Assembly (NCBI GenBank): GCA_021770345.1
Contig: JAETRD010000001.1
Coordinates: forward strand, 62,001 to 126,000
Reading direction: 5' to 3'
Length of the DNA: 64,000 bases
DNA from: Lachnospiraceae bacterium
Lineage (GTDB): Bacteria > Bacillota > Clostridia > Lachnospirales > Lachnospiraceae
Shown here: one piece after another, positions 58,381 to 64,000 of the stretch
Layout of the letters: every line of letters starts with the position of its first letter
Numbering within the stretch: position 1 is the stretch's first letter
Made by a program: the position numbers and the translations under genes
The notes under the pieces: model-generated
Seen by the model: only the letters and a program-made list of their open reading frames with translations
Told to the model about the DNA's origin: nothing
Databases searched by the model: none

Positions 58381-59319
58381 AATCAAAGTCAGCGTTCCCT
58401 CGATTTTTGCCGCGCCGAATCCGTCCGGCAGAATCAGGTGATCCCCCTTTTTTATCGGACGGCCGCAGATCGTCCCGTCCCCTTCGACGACGGAGACCGC
58501 AAGAAACGGCCACTTCTGGACAAACTCCGTCTCCCCTTCCACATCGGCCTTAAAAATATCGTAATACCGGCAGGAATACAGCTGATTCAGCCGGTTCTTC
58601 GGAAGATCCGACACTGATGTCACACTGTCCGCGGCGGATTTTGCCGGCACGGTAATCACGTCAATGCTCTTTTGCACATGCAGCTGTCTGGGCTTCCCGT
58701 TCCAGAGCCTGTCATAATCGTAAACGCGATAGGTGATATCGCTGCTCTGCTGTGTCTCGAGGAGCACGATTCCCCCCTTGATCGCATGCACCGTCCCCGG
58801 GTCAATCTGGATAAAATCCCCCGGCTTTACCGGGACCTCCCGAATCAGTTCGCTCCATTTCCCCTCCCGAATCATCGAGGCAAGCTCCTCCCGGTCTTTC
58901 GCGTTATGGCCGACGACAAGGCTTGCATCCGTTCCGCAGTCCAGGATATACCAGCTCTCCGTCTTCCCGTAGGAACCGTTCTCATGCTCCGCCGCGTAGG
59001 CGTCATCCGGGTGCACCTGAATGCTCAGATCTTCTCTCGCGTCAATAATTTTCATCATAATCGGGAAACGGTCATAATCTAAATTTCCAAACAGTTCCGG
59101 GTGATGCTCCCACACCCAGGACAGCTTTCTGCCGGCAAATTTCCCTTCGCGCACCGTTCCGTCTCCGTTTGGGTGTGCGGATATGCCCCAGCACTCGCCG
59201 ATGTCGTCTCCCTTTGCCGCGCAGCCGTATTCCGTCCGAAGCTTTGTCCCGCCCCAGATATTATGTGTACAGACCGGGTCCAAAAACAGGATTTCCCTCT
59301 CTGATCGCTTTTCTTCCAA
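58360..59319 (-). CDS. manA: Class I mannose-6-phosphate isomerase
   Basis: 319-residue zinc-dependent isomerase converting mannose 6-phosphate to fructose 6-phosphate. Short bacterial type: NIWGGTKLRTEYG, the metal-binding SIQVHPDDAYAAEHENGSYGKTE, and DPGTVHAIKGGIVLLETQQ. It completes a mannose route after mannan oligosaccharide phosphorolysis (mannose released by the GH130 enzymes is phosphorylated, then isomerised). Start TTG at 59317-59319 with AAAGGAG seven bases upstream, 12 bases after the reductase gene. Confidence 0.93.
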   Translation of the reverse strand: MEEKRSEREILFLDPVCTHNIWGGTKLRTEYGCAAKGDDIGECWGISAHPNGDGTVREGKFAGRKLSWVWEHHPELFGNLDYDRFPIMMKIIDAREDLSIQVHPDDAYAAEHENGSYGKTESWYILDCGTDASLVVGHNAKDREELASMIREGKWSELIREVPVKPGDFIQIDPGTVHAIKGGIVLLETQQSSDITYRVYDYDRLWNGKPRQLHVQKSIDVITVPAKSAADSVTSVSDLPKNRLNQLYSCRYYDIFKADVEGETEFVQKWPFLAVSVVEGDGTICGRPIKKGDHLILPDGFGAAKIEGTLTLIASAVCR

Positions 59320-59331
59320 AATAATACTCCT

Positions 59332-60336
59332 TTACTTCTGCCCCATCCGGCAGATCTGTTCTATTTTTTCAATTTCCCCTGCCGAGAATGCGGGACCGTC
59401 CACAATTCCCGCGTTTTCCTTAATCTGGGCCGGCTTCGATGCCCCGATCAGCACGCTCGTGACCACGTCGTCCTTTAACACCCAGCAAAGCGCCATCTGC
59501 GCCAGCGTCTGTCCGCGCTCTGCGGCCAAATCGTTCAATGCCCGTATCTGGGCGAGCCGCGTCTCCGTGAGATCCGACTCACGCAGAAATCTTCCGTCCC
59601 GCCGAATCCGGCTGTCCTCCGGGATTCCTCCGAGGTATTTGTCGGTCAGCATCCCCTGTGCCAGCGGTGAAAACGCAATGATTCCTTTTCCGGTCTCCCC
59701 CGCCGCCTGCTTTAAGCCGTTTTTCTCAATTCTGCGCTCAAAAATACTGTAACGGTTCTGATTGATGACAAACGGACAGTTCAAATCCTGCAAAATGGCC
59801 GCAGCCTCGCGCATGCGCGCGCCGTCGTAATTGGAAAGCCCGACATAGAGCGCTTTTCCGCTCCTCACAATCTGAGCGAGCGCACCCATTGTCTCGGCAA
59901 GCGGCGTATCCATATCCATCCGGTGATGATAAAAAATATCCACATACTCCAACCCCATGCGCTTTAAGCTCGCGTCAAGGCTGGCAATCAGATATTTCCT
60001 GCTCCCCCAGTTTCCGTACGGTCCCGGCCACATATCATAGCCCGCCTTGGTGCTGATTAAAAGTTCGTCCCGGTACGCGTGCAGCTCCTCCCGGAGAATC
60101 TTTCCGAGATTTGTCTCCGCACTCCCGTATTCGGGCCCGTAATTGTTCGCCAGATCAAAATGCGTGATACCGCAGTCAAACGCAGTAACACACATCTGCT
60201 TCATATTTTCATAGGAATCATTTGTCCCGAAATTGTGCCAGAATCCCAGCGATACCGCCGGAAGCAAGAGCCCGCTCTCGCCGCATCTTCTGTACTTCAT
60301 TGTCTCATAACGCGTTTCCGCCGCCGTGTAACCCAT
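59332..60336 (-). CDS. Aldo/keto reductase (YghZ/Kv-beta type)
   Basis: 334-residue NADPH-dependent reductase with the AKR tetrad: Asp and Tyr in THFDLANNYGPEYG, Lys in LISTKAGYDMWPGPYG, His in IFYHHRMDMDTP. Wording GNWGSRKYLIASLDASLKRMGLEYVDIFY is of the YghZ (L-glyceraldehyde 3-phosphate reductase)/potassium channel-beta subgroup. Its real substrate in this operon is unclear; an aldehyde or sugar by-product of mannan use is possible. Start chosen at the ATG of MGYTAAETRYE, with GAGGA ten bases before. Confidence 0.9.
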   Translation of the reverse strand: MGYTAAETRYETMKYRRCGESGLLLPAVSLGFWHNFGTNDSYENMKQMCVTAFDCGITHFDLANNYGPEYGSAETNLGKILREELHAYRDELLISTKAGYDMWPGPYGNWGSRKYLIASLDASLKRMGLEYVDIFYHHRMDMDTPLAETMGALAQIVRSGKALYVGLSNYDGARMREAAAILQDLNCPFVINQNRYSIFERRIEKNGLKQAAGETGKGIIAFSPLAQGMLTDKYLGGIPEDSRIRRDGRFLRESDLTETRLAQIRALNDLAAERGQTLAQMALCWVLKDDVVTSVLIGASKPAQIKENAGIVDGPAFSAGEIEKIEQICRMGQK

Positions 60337-60355
60337 AAAAACCATTCCTCTTTTC

Positions 60356-61561
60356 TTATTTTTTCGGAATGGAACCGATCACCGAAACCAGATAAAACGG
60401 CAGCTCGTCCTCCTCGTGCGTCTCCGCAAGCCGCACCGTCACCCGGTGCGTTCCCGCAGGCAGATCTTCCGCCACGGTATCAAGCGCAAGCTTATCTCCC
60501 CAGTCCTCGTCAAAAGCCGCATCCAAAAGCATTGCGCCGTCGTTATCTCCGTCGATGATAACTTCGGCCTTCGGAGCCGGATGCCGCACCGTCTTCCGAT
60601 ACTGGACGCCGATACAGGAGCCCTCCACTTCAAGGGTAATCGAGTCCCCCTTCTCTGTGGCCATCCAGCCGTTTTTGAAAATATCGGTGATGCCGTGCTG
60701 CGGCGCGTCGTCCGGCACAAAACCGTCGCACTGCGCACAGCCGCAGTCATTCCGATAGCGCGTCGAATGCTCATAGCGATTTAAGGTGAGCGGCTCCTTC
60801 CGCAGCTCAGCCGCGCAGCTCCCCGTATCTTGCACGGAGCCGGACGCGGGCGTCCCGGCTTCCGGCCGACACTCCGATTCCGGTCGACACTCCGCCTCCG
60901 TTTCTTTCTTCACCTGCGCGAGGAAATATGTGATCACCGACGCCACCAGCGCATGCCCCGCATCGTTCGGGTGCAGATCATCCGGCGTAATCTCCCTGTT
61001 TTCAATTCTGCCCAAAAGCAGCGCCGGATATATACTGCTCTGCATACTCACCGCCGGAAGTTCGTAATATCGGCCCAGCCGGCCGTGAAAAAGCTGCGCG
61101 TTCGCGCCCGTATCATAATAGACATTGTGCAAAAGCAGCACCGCAGGCTCCGACTTCCAGCCGTATACCCTGCGGATCACACCCTCGTAGGTCTCCATAA
61201 AATGTTCCGTGCCATCATCGTTCACCGAAAAATCAATCACTACAAAATCGGGATTGTGACACAGAAGATCTTCTTCTACGCGCGCGCACCCAAACTGTGA
61301 GTCCGTCGCCCCGATTCCCGCATTGATATAGGTAAACTGCGCCCGCGGGAATGCGCTGCGCCACCACTCATATACCAGATAAGCGTAACACCGCTCCGGC
61401 GCCGTAGCCAGGGAACCCTGTGTAATTGAACCTCCGAGAAAGCCGATCGTAAGCGCCTCTCCGGCGTGTGCCCTTCTCATGATTCCCGAAAGCCGCGTCA
61501 GATTACCGCGGTTTACAATTCCATTCTCATAATTTACATTCCCTGTTATATCACACTTCAC
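60356..61561 (-). CDS. SGNH carbohydrate esterase with C-terminal sugar-binding-like domain (CE17-like)
   Basis: 401 residues. The SGNH hydrolase part (~20-225) has block I TIGFLGGSITQG (GGS), a block II/III GIGATDS and VNDDG, and block V DDLHPNDAGH with catalytic Asp-His. A linker follows, then a beta-rich domain (~245-401, GDSITLEVEGSCIGVQYRK, LPAGTHRVTVRL) of the CBM35-like fold. This architecture and the neighbour genes match mannan acetyl esterases of family CE17. GTG start (61559-61561) with GAGG six bases upstream overlaps the CE2-like gene by 11 bases, so the two are coupled. Assignment to CE17 is an inference. Confidence 0.82.
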   Translation of the reverse strand: MKCDITGNVNYENGIVNRGNLTRLSGIMRRAHAGEALTIGFLGGSITQGSLATAPERCYAYLVYEWWRSAFPRAQFTYINAGIGATDSQFGCARVEEDLLCHNPDFVVIDFSVNDDGTEHFMETYEGVIRRVYGWKSEPAVLLLHNVYYDTGANAQLFHGRLGRYYELPAVSMQSSIYPALLLGRIENREITPDDLHPNDAGHALVASVITYFLAQVKKETEAECRPESECRPEAGTPASGSVQDTGSCAAELRKEPLTLNRYEHSTRYRNDCGCAQCDGFVPDDAPQHGITDIFKNGWMATEKGDSITLEVEGSCIGVQYRKTVRHPAPKAEVIIDGDNDGAMLLDAAFDEDWGDKLALDTVAEDLPAGTHRVTVRLAETHEEDELPFYLVSVIGSIPKK

Positions 61562-62618
61562 CGCTTTCCTCAACCTCCTTCCAGATATCCCCGAGCGATT
61601 CGATGTAGGAGGAGAGCTCCTCCGCCATCTCCCTGGCCTCGGGTATCCGGATATGTCCCGGCGTTCCCGCGCCGTTCCTGCGGTAGCAAAAGCGGTGCAC
61701 ACGCGCGTCGGAAATATTCCGGCACACCTCGTCAATCGCTCTGTCCCACGCCGGGTCGTGCTCGAGTATTGTCGTCGCGAGGATAAACTGCGCCCGCGGA
61801 TAAAGCCGCATCAACTCCCTGATCCACGCCTCATAGCGCCCTCTCCAGTGCGCCGCCCTCTCCCCGCCGTAATCGCTCGCCATATAGTCCTCTGGATGAC
61901 TGTCGTTCTGCCCGATCGCCGCGACGACGACATGCGGCTGCCAGCGTTCAAAGTTCCAGTTTTTCACTGCGCCAAGGCTGGGATGGTACTCGATTTTGTC
62001 GTAGCAGGATTCCATCCCGCGGTAATCCGGCTCCGCAAACCAGCCCGTGCCATCGAGCAGCGCGATGCCGCCCTGCGACGTGTCGTGAAGTTCCGCGCCA
62101 AGCCGCCGCGCCGTCATCCACGCGTAGGAATACCAGCTGTTTGACCACTCCCCGTTATGCGCAGGGTCCGGCTTCCCCACAAAATCAAGCGCCTCCGACA
62201 CCTCCCCGCAGGAGACACTGTCCCCGAACACCTCGATGCGGCGCGCGGGAAGCGGTTCCGGTTCGTCGAGCCGCGCTCCCTCGTCGAGTTCAAAGCCGTA
62301 AAAAGTGACCGTGTGGCAGGAATCCATGCGCTTAAAGAGCGTCAGCTCGTGTACGCCGGCCGCCAGTCCTTCCGCCAGCACATAGGTGTGCGATTCTTCG
62401 TCGCCTGTAAGCAGAATTTTTGTCTGCGCCCCGTCGATGATACAGCCCATGTAGTTATCCCAGTAATTCCTGTGATTTTTAAGCACCGCCTTCGCCGAAG
62501 TCCCGGTAAATCGCATTCTGACAAAGCTTGCCGCATACACGAGCACCGGCGCTTTCGGGTCGTCAAAATCAATTCTGCCGCTGTAGCACAGCTTCTCATT
62601 GTCCGCATAAATTTTCAT
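61551..62618 (-). CDS. Acetyl esterase of family CE2 (mannan-type)
   Basis: 355 residues. N-terminal CE2 jelly-roll (~1-115, with FDDPKAPVLVYAASFVRMRFTG) followed by an SGNH domain: block I RIEVFGDSVSCGEV with the Ser, block III AIGQNDSHPEDY, and a late His in PGHIRIPEA. CE2 esterases remove 2-O, 3-O and 6-O acetyl groups from mannan or xylan oligosaccharides. It partners the CE17-like gene downstream, and pairs of CE2 and CE17 esterases are known to deacetylate beta-mannans completely. The start is the ATG of MKIYADNEK; an upstream GTG is an alternative. Confidence 0.88.
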   Translation of the reverse strand: MKIYADNEKLCYSGRIDFDDPKAPVLVYAASFVRMRFTGTSAKAVLKNHRNYWDNYMGCIIDGAQTKILLTGDEESHTYVLAEGLAAGVHELTLFKRMDSCHTVTFYGFELDEGARLDEPEPLPARRIEVFGDSVSCGEVSEALDFVGKPDPAHNGEWSNSWYSYAWMTARRLGAELHDTSQGGIALLDGTGWFAEPDYRGMESCYDKIEYHPSLGAVKNWNFERWQPHVVVAAIGQNDSHPEDYMASDYGGERAAHWRGRYEAWIRELMRLYPRAQFILATTILEHDPAWDRAIDEVCRNISDARVHRFCYRRNGAGTPGHIRIPEAREMAEELSSYIESLGDIWKEVEESGEV

Positions 62619-62638
62619 AGATTCACATGCCTTTCGCA

Positions 62639-63661
62639 CTATCTTCTTCCGACTTCCGTGTCATTATCCGTCACCGCGCTGTGCTCCTTAATATAGTCGA
62701 TGATATCGTCCAGCTCCGTAAACGCGAGCCCTACATAGCTGTCCGCAGCGCCGTAGTATAGCGCGATCTTTCCGCTCTCCGAATCGTGAATCGTCGCGCA
62801 GGGGAAGCACACATTCGGCACAAACCCCCGCTCCTCGTACCACTCCTCCGGCGTCAGCAGGAAATTCTCACAGCGGTATTTGACGACGGACGGATTGTCG
62901 ATATCCAGAATCGCCCCGCCGATGGAATACACATAGCCGTTGCAGGTTCCGGTGACCCCGTGGTAGAACAAAAGCCACCCCTCCGAAGTCTCAATCGGGG
63001 CCGCTCCGCCGCCGATTTTTAAGGACTCCCACCACTCGCTGCTCTTGCCCATCACATGCCGGTGCCGTCCCCAGTAAACCAGATCCGGGCTCTCGCTGAC
63101 AAAAATATCCCCGAACGGCGTGTGCCCGCTGTCCGACGGGCGCGACAACATCACGAAATTGCCGTTTATCTTACGCGGAAATAATACCGCGTTCCGGTTA
63201 AACGGGAGGAACGGATTCTCCACCCGCACAAAAGTCTGAAAATCCTTCGTCTCTGCCATGCCGATCGCCGCCCCGTAGAAATCCTGGCACCAGATGATAT
63301 AATAGGTGTCCTCCACCTTCACAAGCCGCGGGTCGTAGGCATATTTCGGCATAAACGGCTTTCCTTCCTCATCGACGAAATTTATTTTGTTCTCGTCAAA
63401 ATCCCAGTGAATTGCATCTTTGCTTTTTCCCAGATAGATATACGGGATACCGTTGGTCTGTTCCCCGCGGAACACGCCGATAAAACCGTCCTCATACGGC
63501 ATCACCGCGCTGTTGAAAATACGCGCGACCCCCTTTACCGGATTTCTCCCGATAATCGGGTTTTCCCTGTATCTCCAGACCGGCGCACCGCACAGATCAT
63601 CCGGGCGTTCCTGCCACGGCACGTTCGGTACCGCGGAGCTTATCATTTTATATTTGCTCAT
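62639..63661 (-). CDS. GH130 beta-1,4-mannooligosaccharide phosphorylase
   Basis: 340-residue GH130 phosphorylase of the GH130_2-like group. It has the catalytic-region Asp in MPKYAYDPRLVKVEDTYYIIWC, RPSDSGHTPFGDIFVSESPDLVYW and a terminal YYGAADSYVGLAFTELDDI. It splits beta-1,4-linked mannosyl units with phosphate to give mannose 1-phosphate. It follows another GH130 gene and precedes the two acetyl esterase genes. The substrate group is inferred from sequence type and context. A short inverted repeat CCGCC / GGCGG separates it from the previous gene. Confidence 0.93.
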   Translation of the reverse strand: MSKYKMISSAVPNVPWQERPDDLCGAPVWRYRENPIIGRNPVKGVARIFNSAVMPYEDGFIGVFRGEQTNGIPYIYLGKSKDAIHWDFDENKINFVDEEGKPFMPKYAYDPRLVKVEDTYYIIWCQDFYGAAIGMAETKDFQTFVRVENPFLPFNRNAVLFPRKINGNFVMLSRPSDSGHTPFGDIFVSESPDLVYWGRHRHVMGKSSEWWESLKIGGGAAPIETSEGWLLFYHGVTGTCNGYVYSIGGAILDIDNPSVVKYRCENFLLTPEEWYEERGFVPNVCFPCATIHDSESGKIALYYGAADSYVGLAFTELDDIIDYIKEHSAVTDNDTEVGRR

Positions 63662-63702
63662 ATTCTCCTCTTTTCCGCCGCCGCAGGCGGCCCATACGCT
63701 CT

Positions 63703-64000
63703 CTATTTGCTCTTTTCAAGAAATGCCAGATTTTTCTCAATCAGCGCGCACCGCTGCGCCACACAGTCCGCCGAGCGGCCGGCATCCCGCGGCGTCTCAA
63801 ACACATAGTCCAAAAGCTTTTCCGTCGTCGTTTCCGCCACATGCATCCGCGTGTCGGAGGATGCATAGTAGAGAAGCACTCTGCCGTTCTCCTCAGCGAT
63901 CGCGCCGTTCGTGAACACGACGTTTCCGACGTCGCCGACGCGCTCTGCGCCGCGCGGCCCGATCAAAAGCCCCGACGGTTCCGCGATCACCTTTGCCGGG
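63703..64000 (-). CDS. GH130 mannosylglucose-type phosphorylase, C-terminal part
   Basis: Only the last ~98 codons are in the window; the gene begins beyond 64000. The end has the GH130_1 features [23 protein letters not shown] and [27 protein letters not shown]130_1 enzymes act on 4-O-beta-mannosyl-glucose or similar disaccharides. It is the first visible gene of the mannan string GH130_1, GH130_2, CE2, CE17, aldo/keto reductase, manA. Confidence 0.9.
   Translation of the reverse strand, partial: PAKVIAEPSGLLIGPRGAERVGDVGNVVFTNGAIAEENGRVLLYYASSDTRMHVAETTTEKLLDYVFETPRDAGRSADCVAQRCALIEKNLAFLEKSK

Noticed and set aside
1-64000. Search by eye for CRISPR arrays, tRNA or rRNA genes, prophage genes or an origin
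   Set aside because: No regularly spaced direct repeats, cloverleaf sequences, rRNA-like stretches, integrases or DnaA-box clusters were noticed.

Overview
The window reads as chromosomal DNA of a gut-type Lachnospiraceae (Clostridia). This is an inference from gene content: a SCIFF peptide with its radical SAM maturase beside secDF, a GH112 phosphorylase operon, a GH130/CE2/CE17-type mannan gene string, hexuronide (GPH) transporters with a GH2 beta-glucuronidase-like enzyme, a lipoprotein serpin, AGGAGG-type ribosome binding sites and many T-rich intrinsic terminators. Most genes lie on the minus strand. No rRNA, tRNA or CRISPR array was seen. One small mobile element was found.

Layout. 1-2251: end of a two-component system (kinase cut by the window edge, OmpR-type regulator) behind a glycosyltransferase. 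2322-7385: a four-gene MacB-type exporter operon with two adaptor proteins. 7576-11004: secreted protein, trigger-factor-like lipoprotein, glyA, DUF1294 protein. 11119-12849: chemoreceptor. 12978-17316: secDF, SCIFF maturase, the 46-residue SCIFF peptide and a TIGR04086-type membrane protein. 17428-19386: ilvE and an aldose-epimerase-like gene. 19471-22346: serpin, ECF sigma and anti-sigma operon. 22413-27637: two translationally coupled hybrid histidine kinases, one ending in an Hpt domain and the other fused to a DegV domain. 27726-37129: alpha-amylase, then the galacto-N-biose/lacto-N-biose operon (binding protein, two permeases, tiny membrane protein, GH112 phosphorylase, nucleotidyltransferase, NahK-type kinase), with a divergent AraC regulator at 37430-38257.

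38296-42291: subtilisin-like protease, ClpX, Asn/Gly/Thr-repeat lipoprotein. 42364-46020: IclR (KdgR-like) regulator, ECF S component plus DUF4430 protein, and an operon of KDPG aldolase, HIT protein and a small ORF. 46108-47860: MATE transporter and TM2 protein. 48116-55295: two tandem GPH symporters, a second AraC regulator and the GH2 enzyme. 55590-58192: AIM24-like protein, GH3-like protein that has lost its catalytic loop, and a small gene broken by a 159-bp TA-flanked MITE. 58360-64000: ManA, aldo/keto reductase, CE17-like and CE2-like acetyl esterases, and two GH130 phosphorylases (the last cut by the edge).

How it fits together. Three carbohydrate programmes stand out: host-glycan disaccharides (GH112 operon), glucuronides (GH2 enzyme, GPH symporters, KDPG aldolase) and acetylated beta-mannan oligosaccharides (GH130/CE2/CE17). 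The control DNA for the glucuronide part is unusually readable. A KdgR-like palindrome lies just downstream of the promoters of both the aldolase and the iclR gene, a CTTGTATACAAG operator lies inside a GPH promoter, and the two GPH transcripts share a leader hairpin.
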